Shown here: positions 26,200 through 36,594 of the stretch, piece by piece
Position numbering within the stretch: position 1 is the stretch's first letter
Layout of the letters: every line of letters begins with the position of its first letter
Assembly: GCF_016127015.1 (NCBI RefSeq)
Contig: NZ_CP065972.1
Location: 1,674,001-1,738,000 of the forward strand
Length of the DNA: 64,000 nt
Direction of reading: 5' to 3'
DNA from: Corynebacterium tuberculostearicum
Lineage (GTDB): Bacteria > Actinomycetota > Actinomycetes > Mycobacteriales > Mycobacteriaceae
Made by a program: the position numbers and the translations under genes
Notes under the pieces: generated by a model
What the model saw: the letters and a program-made list of their open reading frames with translations, nothing else
The model's database searches: none
What the model was told of the DNA's origin: nothing

Positions 26200-27126
26200 T
26201 TAGTCCAGCAGATCGCGGTACGCGCTCAAGCCTAGGCCGGGATCGGCGGCGGTAACCGCGTTGGCGATAGCCTCCTCCACGGCATCGGCGGCTGCGGCGC
26301 ATAGCTGGGTGATCTCCTGCGTGCTGAGTTCAGCTGGGCGCTGCGCGGTCGACAAGGCAAAGATGGTGTCGCCGTCTAGCGGTGAATGCGCAGGACGTAC
26401 AGCGCGGGCGATGCCATCGTGGGCAGTCATTGCTAAGCGCTGGGCTTGGGCGGTGGTTACGGGGGCGTCGGTAAGCACGGCGCCGATGGTGGTATTGAGC
26501 TTGGACTCCGCTGGGTGCGGCAAGGCGCGGTAGGCGGCCGCATTGACCGGGGTGCGACCCGGCGCGCCGTACAGCCGGCCGGACTGTGAATCGATGACCT
26601 CGCCCACAGGGTTAGCGACCATCGCGGCGAAGACCTCATACTCACCCACTCGGCGCGAAGCGAGGCCAAACCCGCCGCGCAGCTTGCCAGCGGTAGCCCC
26701 CACGCCGGCTCCCACCGAACCCATGGATTCATCGTTGCCCGCGAACGCGGCTCGCAGCGCGGCTGCGCCTTCTTTCGGCCCAGGGCGGGAAGGCCCGACC
26801 AAGAGGTCAAAGATGACGGCTCCGGGGACGATGGGCACGCGCGGTCCAGGCTTATCCTCGCCAAAGACAGGGAAGCCAATCCCCTCGTGTGCCAGCTCAT
26901 TCATTACGCCATCGGCAGCCGCCAAGCCAAAGGCGGAACCGCCCGCCAACACCACGGCGTGGACACGCTCGACCGTATTATGCGGCTGTAAAAGATCCGT
27001 TTCGCGGGTGCCAGGGCCGCCGCCGCGCACGTCGACGCTGCCGAGCGCGCCGCCCAGCCCGCAGTAGAGCACCGTGACTCCAGTATCGGCACCGCTATAG
27101 TGCCCGATGCTCATGCCGTCTATCAT
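26200..27126 (-). CDS. P1 family peptidase (DmpA-like N-terminal nucleophile aminohydrolase)
   Basis: A 308-residue hydrolase of the DmpA/BapA family (beta-peptidyl or D-/L-aminopeptidases). GHYSGADTGVTVLYCG, RGGGPGTRETDLL, LAGGSAFGLAAADGVM and the autoprocessing region around TTIGAVLTDAPVTTAQAQRLA are visible. The catalytic Thr would begin the small subunit at TTIGAVLT. The frame is open to 27174, but the ATG at 27126 overlaps the stop of the DUF2017 gene (TAATG) and fits the family start. Orthologue of Rv1333 by position. Confidence 0.9.
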   Translation of the reverse strand: MIDGMSIGHYSGADTGVTVLYCGLGGALGSVDVRGGGPGTRETDLLQPHNTVERVHAVVLAGGSAFGLAAADGVMNELAHEGIGFPVFGEDKPGPRVPIVPGAVIFDLLVGPSRPGPKEGAAALRAAFAGNDESMGSVGAGVGATAGKLRGGFGLASRRVGEYEVFAAMVANPVGEVIDSQSGRLYGAPGRTPVNAAAYRALPHPAESKLNTTIGAVLTDAPVTTAQAQRLAMTAHDGIARAVRPAHSPLDGDTIFALSTAQRPAELSTQEITQLCAAAADAVEEAIANAVTAADPGLGLSAYRDLLD

Positions 27127-27662
27127 TAGTCCATCAGCACCTGCAGCAGCGAATCTTGGCAGAAAGCCAACCATTCCACGAGGCTGTCGCGGTCCAACAT
27201 CAGGTTTTCATCGGAAACATCGCCTGCCGCAACATAGAGGCGCAAATCATTAAGGCCGGCAACAAAGGCTTGGGCCTCCTGCTCACTAATGGTGACCTCT
27301 ACCCCGCCGGTGGGGCCAAGGGCCGAACCGATCACCTGCAGGTTTTCCAGCTTAGCGCGCGCAATGTCATTCTCGTGCAGCGAGCGCAGCAAAGAAGCAT
27401 CGCCTTCGTATTCCTCATCGCCGGGCATCTCAAAGTCCGGAAAGAGACGGGCCAGTGAAGGATCGTCCGGGGCTTCGGTGTGGCCGGTAGGCATGTCCAG
27501 CATCTCTGCTAGCTCATCCTTAGGTGCGGACTGCGCGCGCCCGATGATCGCCTCGGAGACAGTAGCGGTGAGATCACCTAATACCTCGCGCTCCATTGGC
27601 TCAAAAACGGCCGTTACCTTCGGCGCGCGCATGAGGGACTTCTTTTTCTTCCACGGTTGCAT
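27126..27662 (-). CDS. DUF2017 domain protein
   Basis: A 178-residue acidic cytoplasmic protein of unknown function, matching DUF2017 and M. tuberculosis Rv1332 by position between clpS and the P1 peptidase. It begins with a Lys-rich run (WKKKK), then VTAVFEPMEREVLGDL, and ends with VEWLAFCQDSLLQVLMD. It is helical throughout with no membrane segment. The start is 4 bp after the clpS stop and the end overlaps the next gene by one base, so all three are one transcript. A regulatory role has been suggested for the family but not shown. Confidence 0.85.
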   Translation of the reverse strand: MQPWKKKKSLMRAPKVTAVFEPMEREVLGDLTATVSEAIIGRAQSAPKDELAEMLDMPTGHTEAPDDPSLARLFPDFEMPGDEEYEGDASLLRSLHENDIARAKLENLQVIGSALGPTGGVEVTISEQEAQAFVAGLNDLRLYVAAGDVSDENLMLDRDSLVEWLAFCQDSLLQVLMD

Positions 27663-27666
27663 ATAT

Positions 27667-27993
27667 TTAACCTGCCTGCTGCATCGTTGCCCACAGACCC
27701 GCGATCTGGAGCTTTTTCACGTCTGCCTCTATTTTGTCGCGCTCGCCGCTGGAGACGGCGGCCTTGCCCTCAGTATGGACCTGCATCATGAGTTCATTGG
27801 CTCGCTTCTTGTCATATCCCAAAACGGTTTGGAATACGTAGGACACGTAGCTCATTAGGTTGACTGGGTCATCCCACACGATGCACATCCACGGGAGGTT
27901 CTCACTCGTGGCCACATCTACGTCGAGTTCTTCATCCAATTCGGGCGTAGCCATAGGAGAGCTCATGCGGACTACGGGAAATTGCGCCTTCAT
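27667..27993 (-). CDS. clpS: ATP-dependent Clp protease adaptor ClpS
   Basis: N-degron adaptor that delivers substrates to ClpC/ClpP; cytoplasmic. The product is about 108 residues from the ATG at 27993. The ClpS core is clear: [19 protein letters not shown], then [16 protein letters not shown] and [10 protein letters not shown]. The variable N-terminal arm leaves three possible starts (GTG 28011, ATG 27993, ATG 27966). I chose 27993 because AGGCTAGAAAGC precedes it. First gene of the clpS-DUF2017-P1-rhomboid-murI run and divergent from pncB. Confidence 0.92.
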   Translation of the reverse strand: MKAQFPVVRMSSPMATPELDEELDVDVATSENLPWMCIVWDDPVNLMSYVSYVFQTVLGYDKKRANELMMQVHTEGKAAVSSGERDKIEADVKKLQIAGLWATMQQAG

Positions 27994-28038
27994 GCTTTCT
28001 AGCCTAACCACTTTTGGGGATTTATTGTGGGCCAGCCC

Positions 28039-28075
28039 AATCTAGCTGCGGACAATCTAGGCCCAAAGAATCTAA
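28039..28075 (+). repeat. Three 15-bp-phased AATCTA repeats before pncB
   Basis: AATCTA occurs at 28039, 28054 and 28069, each preceded by C, C and G. The exact 15-bp period in a short clpS-pncB intergenic region suggests an operator bound by several protomers. The binding protein is unknown. Confidence 0.5.
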
Positions 28076-28102
28076 ACCTCTGAAAAACACCTAGTCAGTG
28101 GG

Positions 28103-28108
28103 TATTAT
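28103..28108 (+). promoter_or_regulatory. -10 element for leaderless pncB mRNA
   Basis: TATTAT lies 7 nt before the GTG at 28116. No ribosome-binding site is present, so the mRNA probably begins at the start codon. Confidence 0.5.
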
Positions 28109-28115
28109 CACTCCC

Positions 28116-29444
28116 GTGAATGACAAAGCTATTTCTAATGATCGCTCCACTGCTCTACTGACGGATAAATACGAGCTCACTATGCTCCAGGCCGCGCTGC
28201 GAGACGGCTCGGCAAACCGCCAGGTCACCTGTGAGGTATTCGGCCGCCGTCTGCCCAATGAGCGCCGCTACGGCGTGGTTGCCGGCACCGAGCGGGTCCT
28301 GCGTGCGGTGGAGGATTTTCGCTTTTCGGCCAATCAGCTAGCAGAGATGGACTTCCTGGATGACAAAACCAAGGAATACCTGCGTCACTACCGCTTTTCT
28401 GGGCAGATTGACGGCTACCGCGAGGGTGAGCTTTATTTCCCCAACTCCCCCATCCTGACGGTGCGCGGCACTTTTGGAGAATGTGTAGTCCTTGAGACCG
28501 TCATTTTGTCCATCATGAATGCCGATTCCGCGGTGGCCTCGGCCGCCTCCCGCATGGTCACGGCTGCCGATGGCCGCCCGATTATCGAGATGGGCTCGCG
28601 CCGCGCCCACGAGTATGCGGCGGTAACCGCCGCCCGCGCAGCCTACCTGGCTGGCTTCGAAGCCACCTCCAATTTGGAGGCTGGCTACCGCTACGGCATC
28701 CCTGTCTCCGGCACTGCCGCGCACTCTTGGACCTTGGCGCATACCAACCCGGACGGCACCCCGAACGAGGAAGCCGCTTTCCGCTCCCAGATCGACACGC
28801 TGGGTGTAGAGACCACCCTGCTGGTCGATACCTATGACATCACCAAGGGCGTAGAGACTGCAGTGAGAGTAGGTGGCCCGCAGCTAGGTGGGGTCCGCAT
28901 AGATTCCGGTGACTTGGGCGCCGTCACCCGCCGCGTACGCAAGCAGCTGGATGATTTGGGCAACCACAATACCAATATCGTGGTCTCCTCTGACCTCGAT
29001 GAGTTTGCCATCGCTGGCCTGCGCGGCGATCCGGTCGATGTCTATGGCGTCGGCACGTCCGTGGTCACCGGCTCCGGCGCGCCTACAGCCGGCATGGTCT
29101 ACAAGGTAGTGGAGGTAGATGGCATCCCAGTGGCGAAGCGCTCTACTTCCAAGCAGTCCGTCGGCGGTGCCAAGCGCGCGCTACGCACCTACCGCTCCTC
29201 CGGCGTCGCCGTGGAGGAAATCGTCTACCCCTTTGAGGCACCGGCGCCAGATACCGGCCAGCTCGATACCCGCGAGATGACCATTCCGCTCATGCGCGAT
29301 GGGCACATCGTTGACGGCTTGCCGGATCTGCATGCCTCTCGCGAGTATTTGGATCAGGCCCGCCAGACCCTGCCGTGGGAAGGCCTGGCGCTCTCGCGCG
29401 ATGAGGCGGCCGTGCCCACGCGGATGGTGGGCTTTAAAAAGTAG
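28116..29444 (+). CDS. pncB: Nicotinate phosphoribosyltransferase
   Basis: Makes nicotinate mononucleotide from nicotinate and PRPP in the NAD salvage pathway; cytoplasmic. The product is about 442 residues. LLTDKYELTMLQAALRDGS, FGRRLPNERRYGVVAG, the phosphorylated-His region TAAHSWTLAH and VRIDSGDLGA are diagnostic. The GTG at 28116 sits 7 nt after a good -10. The alternative in-frame GTG at 28098 would overlap that element. nadE, the last NAD step, is also in this window (43261) but far away. Order clpS-pncB-dinG matches M. tuberculosis. Confidence 0.95.
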   Translation: MNDKAISNDRSTALLTDKYELTMLQAALRDGSANRQVTCEVFGRRLPNERRYGVVAGTERVLRAVEDFRFSANQLAEMDFLDDKTKEYLRHYRFSGQIDGYREGELYFPNSPILTVRGTFGECVVLETVILSIMNADSAVASAASRMVTAADGRPIIEMGSRRAHEYAAVTAARAAYLAGFEATSNLEAGYRYGIPVSGTAAHSWTLAHTNPDGTPNEEAAFRSQIDTLGVETTLLVDTYDITKGVETAVRVGGPQLGGVRIDSGDLGAVTRRVRKQLDDLGNHNTNIVVSSDLDEFAIAGLRGDPVDVYGVGTSVVTGSGAPTAGMVYKVVEVDGIPVAKRSTSKQSVGGAKRALRTYRSSGVAVEEIVYPFEAPAPDTGQLDTREMTIPLMRDGHIVDGLPDLHASREYLDQARQTLPWEGLALSRDEAAVPTRMVGFKK

Positions 29445-29462
29445 GCCGCTAGACTGTGTGGG

Positions 29463-31442
29463 GTGAGTGAGCACGCAGATGAGCCCCTAAACCTCGACAC
29501 GGAAACGCTGCTGGGCAAGGCCGTTGCCGCGCTGGGCGGCAGCCGGCGCGAAGGCCAGGTGCGCATGGCCACGGCCGTCACGGCTGCGCTCGAAAAGGAG
29601 CGCCACCTGGCAGTGCAGGCAGGTACCGGTACCGGTAAATCCCTGGCCTACTTGGTCCCGGCTATCCGGCATGCGATGAACTCGGGGTCCACCGTCATCG
29701 TCTCCACCGCGACGCTAGCCTTGCAGCGCCAGCTGGTGGAGCGCGATCTGCCGCGGCTTACTAAGGCCCTCGCCCCTGTCATGGAGCGTGCGCCCACCTT
29801 CGCCATCATGAAGGGCCGCAATAACTACCTGTGCATGAATAAGATTGCGGCTACCCCGGATGACCCGGAAGCTCTTATCGACGAATCCGAGATCTCCCAC
29901 CGCGGCAAGGCCGTGCGCCGTATCCACGAGTGGGCGCAGGAAACCGACACCGGTGACCGCGATGATCTAGAGCCGGGCGTGCCGGACTTGGTGTGGCGGG
30001 CGGTGTCCGTAACGTCCAACGAGTGCTTGGGCGCGTCGCGCTGCCCGCACGGGCCGGACTGCTTTGCAGAAGAGGCGCGCAGGGCGGCTGCCGACGTCGA
30101 TATCGTGGTCACCAACCACGCCATGCTCGCCATCGACGCGGTTTCTGAGGCAAATATTTTGCCGGAGCACGACGTCGCCATTATCGATGAGGCCCACGAG
30201 CTCGATGGCCGCATCACCTCTGTATCTACCGCGGAGATTACTACCCGCGCCATCAAGATGGCTGCCAACCGCGCGAAGTCGCTGGGCAATGCTGGCAGTC
30301 TCTCGGACTTGGCCGAGGAATTCGATGACCTGATGAAAATCCAGGAATCTGGCCGCTGGACCGACCTGGATGAAACCTCCCAGGGCCACCTGCGCGCGCT
30401 TGCCGACGAATTCCTGCGCGTTAAGTCCCTCATTTCTCGCGCACCAGAAGGCGAGGCCACCGACGATCCGGAGAAAAACGCCGAGCGCCAAAACTTGAGC
30501 AACCACCTCTCCGACCTCGCGCAAGCCGTAGCGCGCATGCTGGAGGTCTTCGCCACCGATGACCCGGCCAAGCAAGATGACGTCGTCTGGCTCGAGCGCG
30601 ATCCCCGCAGCGACGCCGAGACCCTCGCCGTGGCGCCTCTTTCCATCGCCCACATGCTGCGCGAGAACCTCTTTGGGGAGCAGACGGTGGTGCTGACCTC
30701 GGCCACCCTCGCCCTCGGCGGCCGTTTCGATGCCATGGCCGCCCAGTGGGGCATGCCGAGCGGCACCTACGACACCTTGGACGCCGGCACGCCTTTCGAC
30801 CCAGCCAAATCCGGCATCCTGTACACCGCCAAGCACCTACCCGCGCCGGGCCGCGATGGCCTGCCCGAAGAAACCATCGATGAGATCTACGAGCTCATTA
30901 TGGCCGCCGGCGGGCGTACGCTCGGTCTGTTCTCCTCCCGCCGCGCCGCGGAAGAGGCGGCCACCGCCCTCAAGCCGCGCATCCCCTTTGACCTCTTCGT
31001 GCAAGGCGAGGATTCCATCGGCGCGCTGGTAGAGAAGTTCTCCCAGAAGGAAAACTCCTGCCTCTTCGGCACGCTTACCCTGTGGCAAGGCGTGGACGTG
31101 CCGGGGCCGGCCTGTTCGCTGGTCATCATCGACCGCATTCCGTTCCCCCGGCCGGATGATCCCCTAATGCAGGCGCGCGCCCAGGCAGCCGATGCTGCGG
31201 GCCGCTCCGGGTTCATGGAGGTTTCCGCCAACCACGCCGCCTTGCTCATGGCACAGGGCGCAGGCCGCCTGCTGCGCCACGTAACCGACCGCGGCGTGGT
31301 GGCCGTGCTCGATAACCGCTTGGAGTATAAGCGCTACGGCAGTTTCCTCAAGGCCTCCATGCCGCGCTTTTGGCAAACCACCGACCCGGATACGGTGCGC
31401 GGCGCGCTTAAGCGATTGGTCGCCGCAAAGCGCACACGGTAG
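29463..31442 (+). CDS. dinG: DinG/Rad3-type ATP-dependent DNA helicase
   Basis: SF2 XPD-like 5'-3' helicase, 659 residues; cytoplasmic. Walker A AGTGTGKSLAYLVP is near residue 55. The Fe-S cluster region has CLGASRCPHGPDC with an earlier Cys (YLCMNK). The DEAH box is in IIDEAHELD, and motif VI is in HAALLMAQGAGRLLRH. The GTG at 29463 is 7 nt after TAGACT, so the mRNA may be leaderless. It follows pncB by 18 bp. The 3' end overlaps the convergent peptidyl-tRNA hydrolase-like gene by 35 bp. Confidence 0.92.
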   Translation: MSEHADEPLNLDTETLLGKAVAALGGSRREGQVRMATAVTAALEKERHLAVQAGTGTGKSLAYLVPAIRHAMNSGSTVIVSTATLALQRQLVERDLPRLTKALAPVMERAPTFAIMKGRNNYLCMNKIAATPDDPEALIDESEISHRGKAVRRIHEWAQETDTGDRDDLEPGVPDLVWRAVSVTSNECLGASRCPHGPDCFAEEARRAAADVDIVVTNHAMLAIDAVSEANILPEHDVAIIDEAHELDGRITSVSTAEITTRAIKMAANRAKSLGNAGSLSDLAEEFDDLMKIQESGRWTDLDETSQGHLRALADEFLRVKSLISRAPEGEATDDPEKNAERQNLSNHLSDLAQAVARMLEVFATDDPAKQDDVVWLERDPRSDAETLAVAPLSIAHMLRENLFGEQTVVLTSATLALGGRFDAMAAQWGMPSGTYDTLDAGTPFDPAKSGILYTAKHLPAPGRDGLPEETIDEIYELIMAAGGRTLGLFSSRRAAEEAATALKPRIPFDLFVQGEDSIGALVEKFSQKENSCLFGTLTLWQGVDVPGPACSLVIIDRIPFPRPDDPLMQARAQAADAAGRSGFMEVSANHAALLMAQGAGRLLRHVTDRGVVAVLDNRLEYKRYGSFLKASMPRFWQTTDPDTVRGALKRLVAAKRTR

Positions 31443-32139
31443 CCGAGTCCGGCGCAATCTCCGTAAAGCCGGCGTCTACGATGACCACGGCGCCGTCCTG
31501 CGCACAGGCAGTGCGAAAATCTTCTCCGGATACCTCGCGAACCGAAAGCTTAAAACCGGTGTCGGCCCAGGCACGGGCCTCCCCCACCGACATCGCCGCG
31601 GCGAGCATCATCGAACCGTGGCCCACCTGCGCTGCGGCCTTGCCCGCAGACATGTTGAGACTGCGGTCGACGTAGATAACGGGGACGTCGCCAAGCGGGG
31701 CTCCTGGCTCATCATAGGCAAGGTCAGTGTGACCGATTTGCAGCTTGCTGATGAGCGGATCCACCTCCCCCACGGCCGAAGGCGCAAAGGCCCGGGCACG
31801 GTCCGCCACGGTCACGCCGGGCAGGCCCTGCACATCGCGCCAGGCCTTATTGCGCGCCCGGCGGGCGATCTTGCGGATGCGGTGGCCGTACCACTGGCCG
31901 AGGGCGTGGGCGAAGGCCCCGTCCTCCCCCGCGCGCTCGTCCAAGCACACGGCCACAACGGCGCTCGCGGCCGCCTCCAGCACCTCCGTGCGCACCGGCG
32001 GCTCTTGCTTTGGCAGGTTAAGCGCAATCTGCATCGCTTGGATGGTGGCGGGCTCGTCAGGGTTTTCTGGGTCATCGCACCACGAGCGCGAGGCACAAGC
32101 TTCTACCAAGCGCTGGTGGGCGATTTCAAACTTATCCAC
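31408..32139 (-). CDS. PTH2-family aminoacyl-tRNA hydrolase-like protein
   Basis: A 243-residue protein. Its C-terminal about 110 residues resemble the archaeal/eukaryotic type peptidyl-tRNA hydrolase Pth2: VIYVDRSLNMSAGKAAAQVGHGSMMLA with the family GKxAAQ core, then a segment ending APDSATVCALRRP. The N-terminal about 120 residues are helical and lineage-specific. The GTG at 32139 has GGAGG 6 nt upstream and overlaps the serB stop, so it is coupled to serB. Whether it hydrolyses peptidyl-tRNA is inferred. Confidence 0.8.
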   Translation of the reverse strand: MDKFEIAHQRLVEACASRSWCDDPENPDEPATIQAMQIALNLPKQEPPVRTEVLEAAASAVVAVCLDERAGEDGAFAHALGQWYGHRIRKIARRARNKAWRDVQGLPGVTVADRARAFAPSAVGEVDPLISKLQIGHTDLAYDEPGAPLGDVPVIYVDRSLNMSAGKAAAQVGHGSMMLAAAMSVGEARAWADTGFKLSVREVSGEDFRTACAQDGAVVIVDAGFTEIAPDSATVCALRRPIA

Positions 32140-33313
32140 GAACAACCTCCTCGGTCGGGATTCCCAAAATCTGTAGTACTTCATCCAGCCGCCGGTGATT
32201 TACCGAGGTATCCGCCACTTCTTGCAGCGCCGGCTTAGCGTTAAAGGCGATGCCCAGCCCCGCGGCGGTAATCATATCGATGTCATTGGCACCATCGCCC
32301 ACGGCAACCGTCTGGCGCATGCCCACTCCGGAATCCGCGGCGAACTCCCGCAGGAATTCCTCCTTGGCCTTGCGGTCAACCACCTTGCCGGTTACGCGGC
32401 CGGTGAGCTTGCCATCGGCGATTTCCAAGGTATTGGCGCGGACGTAATCTAATTGCATTTCTGCGGCTAGGCCCTCTAGGACTTGGATGAACCCACCGGA
32501 GACCACAGCGGTGCGATAACCGATGCGGTTGAGCGTGGCAATAGTCTCGCGGGCACCGGGGGTCAGCTGAATCTCGCGGGCTACCTCATCGATGATGGAA
32601 GCATCCAGGCCGGCCAAAACGGCTACGCGCTCACGCAGGGACTCCTCAAAGTCCAATTCGCCGCGCATAGCCCGGGCCGTGATTGCGGCAACCTCTTCCT
32701 CCTTGCCGGCGTGCGCGGCCAGCACCTCGATGACCTCGCCTTGAATGAGGGTGCTATCGCAGTCGAAGCAGACGAGGCGCTTGGAACGCCGGCCCAGACC
32801 CGCCGGTTCGATGGCAATGTCGATGCCAATCTGCTGTGCCAGCTCTGCCAGCGCCTGCCGTACGGGTGCCGCGGAACCTTGGAGGGACAAGAAAAGCTCC
32901 AGCCCGGTCAGCGGAGAGGTGGAAAGCCCGCGGATGCGATCGATATTGGCATCGAAGTTGGCCAATACGCGGGCGACCTCCTCTACGTGGTGGGCGGTTA
33001 CTTCCGTTCCCATGAGGACCACCGCATGCGTAGAGCGAGCTCGCGCGCTAGATTCCTCCTCCCGTACGTCCACGGATACCTGCTGCCCGTAGATGCTCAA
33101 GGTATTGCGCAACCCCTGTGCAATCTGCTCGGCGCGCGCACTGGGAATGCGGGTATGGGCGGCGAGGGTGATACGGCCGGAAAAGATGGCCTGTTCGACG
33201 TCGACAAGCGCGGCGCTATAAGACGCCAACACGCGGAAGAAGGCAGCCGAGACCCCAGGTTTGTCCGGTCCAGTGGTGGTAATGACGGCATAGGTATCAA
33301 CTTGGGTACTCAC
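32132..33313 (-). CDS. serB: Phosphoserine phosphatase
   Basis: Last step of serine synthesis, HAD superfamily; cytoplasmic. The product is 393 residues. Two N-terminal ACT-like regulatory regions (ITTTGPDKPGVSAAF and VLMGTEVTAHHVEEVARVL) precede the HAD domain with the nucleophile Asp in VCFDCDSTLIQGEV, AVVSGGFIQVLE and VGDGANDIDMI. The GTG at 33313 is chosen because TGCGATAAT, an extended -10, lies 7 nt upstream, which implies a leaderless mRNA; the in-frame ATG at 33322 overlaps it. Gene order serB-ctaD-nrdF is as in C. glutamicum. Confidence 0.95.
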   Translation of the reverse strand: MSTQVDTYAVITTTGPDKPGVSAAFFRVLASYSAALVDVEQAIFSGRITLAAHTRIPSARAEQIAQGLRNTLSIYGQQVSVDVREEESSARARSTHAVVLMGTEVTAHHVEEVARVLANFDANIDRIRGLSTSPLTGLELFLSLQGSAAPVRQALAELAQQIGIDIAIEPAGLGRRSKRLVCFDCDSTLIQGEVIEVLAAHAGKEEEVAAITARAMRGELDFEESLRERVAVLAGLDASIIDEVAREIQLTPGARETIATLNRIGYRTAVVSGGFIQVLEGLAAEMQLDYVRANTLEIADGKLTGRVTGKVVDRKAKEEFLREFAADSGVGMRQTVAVGDGANDIDMITAAGLGIAFNAKPALQEVADTSVNHRRLDEVLQILGIPTEEVVRG

Positions 33314-33320
33314 GCGGCCC

Positions 33321-33329
33321 ATTATCGCA
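33321..33329 (-). promoter_or_regulatory. Extended -10 for leaderless serB mRNA
   Basis: Minus strand TGCGATAAT ends 7 nt before the GTG start of serB. Confidence 0.55.
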
Positions 33330-33351
33330 CGTGGGGCAAATAAGATACGCC

Positions 33352-33394
33352 AAAGCCGCCTCCCACGGCCCTTGGCGGGCTGGGAGGCGGCTTA
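33352..33394 (-). terminator. Terminator of ctaD
   Basis: An 11-bp perfect stem GCCGCCTCCCA (33355-33365 with 33381-33391) lies downstream of the ctaD stop. It is followed on the minus strand by TTTGG, and it stands between ctaD and serB. Confidence 0.8.
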
Positions 33395-33425
33395 AGTCAG
33401 GAGTGCTTTAGCGAGTTATATCGCT

Positions 33426-35120
33426 TTAGTGGCTACCCACGTGTGCTTCTTCGCGCATGCGCTGAACCATGTGCGGGTAGTGCAGCTCGAAGGCCGGACG
33501 CTCGGAGCGGATACGCGGCAGCGACACGAAGTTGTGGCGCGGCGGCGGGCAGGAGGTTGCCCACTCGAGGGAGTTGCCGTAGCCCCATGGGTCATCCACG
33601 GTGACGATCTCGCCGTAGCGCCAGGACTTGAATACGTTCCACACCAGCGGGATAACGGAAGCGCCGAGAACGAAGGAGAAGATGGTGGAAATCTGGTTGA
33701 AGACCGTGAAGCCATCGGACTCCAGGTAGTCAGCGTAGCGACGCGGCATACCCATGTTGCCGACCCAGTGCTGAACCAGGAAGGTGCCGTGGAAGCCGAT
33801 GAAGGTCAACCAGAAGTGAATCTTGCCCAGACGCTCGTCCAGCATGCGGCCGGTCATCTTCGGGAACCAGAAGTACAGGCCGGCGAAGGCGGAGAATACA
33901 ACCGTACCGAACAGGGTGTAGTGGAAGTGTGCAATCAGGAAGTAGGACTCAGCCAGTTGGAAGTCCAGGGCCGGGGATGCCAGCATAACGCCGGTCATGC
34001 CGCCGAACAGGAAGGTAGTCATGAAGCCCATGGCGAAGATCATCGGGGTATCCCAGGTGATATGGCCCTTCCACATGGTGCCCACCCAGTTGAAGAACTT
34101 AACGCCGGTTGGAACCGCAATCAGGAACGTCATGAAGGAGAAGAACGGCAGCAGGATAGCGCCGGTGACGAACATGTGGTGTGCCCACACAGCCATGGAC
34201 AGGGAGCCGATGGCCAGCAGTGCGAAGACCAGGCCGATGTAGCCGAAGACCGGCTTGCGGGAGAAGACCGGAACGACCTCAGAGATAACGCCGAAGAATG
34301 GCAGTGCCAAGACGTAGACCTCAGGGTGGCCGAAGAACCAGAACAGGTGCTGCCACAGGATGGCGCCACCATTAGCGGAATCGTAGATGTGGCCGCCCAG
34401 CTTGCGGTCATACAGAACGCCCAGTGCCGCAGCGGTCAGCAGTGGGAAAATCATGAGCACGATGGCGGATGCGGTAAACACAGCCCAGCTGAAGACCGGC
34501 AGACGGAACATGGTCATGCCCGGTGCGCGCAGGGTCAGGATGGTCGTAATCATGTTGATAGCGGAGGCAATGGTACCGACACCGGTAGCGCCCACGCCGA
34601 CAATCCACATATCCGCGCCGATGCCCGGGGTGTGGACACCATCAGCCAGCGGCATGTACATGGTCCAGCCGAAGTCAGCCGCACCACCTGGGGTAACGAA
34701 GCCCAACAGCATGACGATGCCGCCCAGCAGGGTAACCCAGAAGCCGAAGGCATTCAGACGCGGGAAGGCCACGTCCGGCGCACCAATCTGCAGCGGCAGG
34801 ATGTAGTTACCAAAGCCCCACACAACTGGGGTCGCAAACAGCAGCAGCATCACGGTGCCGTGCATGGTGAACAGCTGGTTGAACTGCTCATTGGACAAGA
34901 ACTGAAGACCCGGGGTGAACAGCTCCGCGCGGATCAACAGTGCCATAAAGCCACCGAGGAAGAAGAAGCTGAAGGACATGATCAAGTACATGATGCCCAG
35001 CTGCTTGTGGTCGGTGGTGGTTAGAAATACCCAAGCCTTTGAACCGGTCTTCGCGTTACCGGTTGGCTCTGGACGTGTGGGGGCGACGTAATCGTCGACC
35101 CGTGGCGCCACAGCGGTCAT
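33426..35120 (-). CDS. ctaD: Cytochrome c oxidase subunit I (aa3 type)
   Basis: Haem-copper subunit of the aa3 terminal oxidase in the cytoplasmic membrane; part of the bc1-aa3 supercomplex in corynebacteria. The product is 564 residues with 12 membrane segments. The haem a ligand is in [11 protein letters not shown]. The CuB/Tyr motif [17 protein letters not shown] and the two following His (AHHMFVTG) are present, and the other haem His pair is in AHFHYTLFG. The ATG at 35120 has AGGAGG 7 nt upstream. The other subunits (ctaC, ctaE, ctaF) are not in this window, as in C. glutamicum. Confidence 0.97.
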   Translation of the reverse strand: MTAVAPRVDDYVAPTRPEPTGNAKTGSKAWVFLTTTDHKQLGIMYLIMSFSFFFLGGFMALLIRAELFTPGLQFLSNEQFNQLFTMHGTVMLLLFATPVVWGFGNYILPLQIGAPDVAFPRLNAFGFWVTLLGGIVMLLGFVTPGGAADFGWTMYMPLADGVHTPGIGADMWIVGVGATGVGTIASAINMITTILTLRAPGMTMFRLPVFSWAVFTASAIVLMIFPLLTAAALGVLYDRKLGGHIYDSANGGAILWQHLFWFFGHPEVYVLALPFFGVISEVVPVFSRKPVFGYIGLVFALLAIGSLSMAVWAHHMFVTGAILLPFFSFMTFLIAVPTGVKFFNWVGTMWKGHITWDTPMIFAMGFMTTFLFGGMTGVMLASPALDFQLAESYFLIAHFHYTLFGTVVFSAFAGLYFWFPKMTGRMLDERLGKIHFWLTFIGFHGTFLVQHWVGNMGMPRRYADYLESDGFTVFNQISTIFSFVLGASVIPLVWNVFKSWRYGEIVTVDDPWGYGNSLEWATSCPPPRHNFVSLPRIRSERPAFELHYPHMVQRMREEAHVGSH

Positions 35121-35330
35121 AAAATCCTCCTGAATAACAAAGTGTCTGTGGACAGACTCCACCTACACCTAGGTTTACTCGCCTTATATTAGGCCATTTT
35201 CCCCTGTTCTTTCCAGCTTCCCCCAATACTCGGACGCAAGGACACACCTCAACACTGACCACATCTGCCACATTGCCCCTGCACGTGGCGCAGCCACTAT
35301 TTCCACCTACGGTTTTCGCCAAAGATGCAG

Positions 35331-35346
35331 CGTGCTATATGTCACA
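35331..35346. promoter_or_regulatory. Possible GlxR (Crp-type) site upstream of ctaD
   Basis: CGTGC-TATATG-TCACA matches 8 of 10 positions of TGTGA-N6-TCACA. It lies about 210 bp before the ctaD start, which is far for direct control. GlxR control of respiratory genes is known in C. glutamicum; this site is unproven. Confidence 0.3.
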
Positions 35347-35375
35347 GTCGCGCCGAATTGTGCGGCCCCAAAACG

Positions 35376-35432
35376 TAAAAACACACCCCCGCTCGTTATC
35401 AACCTTTCGGTTGAGTTCGAGCAGGAGGTGTG
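35376..35432 (-). terminator. Terminator of nrdF
   Basis: On the minus strand CACACCTCCTGCTCG and CGAGCGGGGGTGTG form a long stem with an inner hairpin CTCAACC-GAAA-GGTTGA, followed by TTTTTACG. It begins about 30 nt after the nrdF stop. The remainder of the gap to ctaD holds only promoter sequence. Confidence 0.82.
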
Positions 35433-35462
35433 CCGCTAGACCACGCTGATCAGCGGGAATGC

Positions 35463-36458
<996 letters not shown>

Positions 36459-36594
36459 TCACTCCAATACTAAAAACGAACAAATTCAGGTCTCCAGCAT
36501 ACCCAATTCGCCACCCCTCTAAGCCATTGTGCTGGATACCACTTACCTATACTGATCCCAGTTACTTCGGAGCATGCAAAGAAAGGATTTCCGC

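Noticed and set aside
27979..28000. GGTTAGGCTA resembling half a DtxR box near the clpS start
   Set aside because: Only the left part and centre fit; the right half AACCTAA is absent, 10 of 19 matches by my count, and no iron gene follows.
33429..35024. Long plus-strand open frame of about 530 codons opposite ctaD
   Set aside because: It is the antisense of ctaD caused by GC-rich codon bias; the product is rich in His, Gln and Arg and has no family resemblance.
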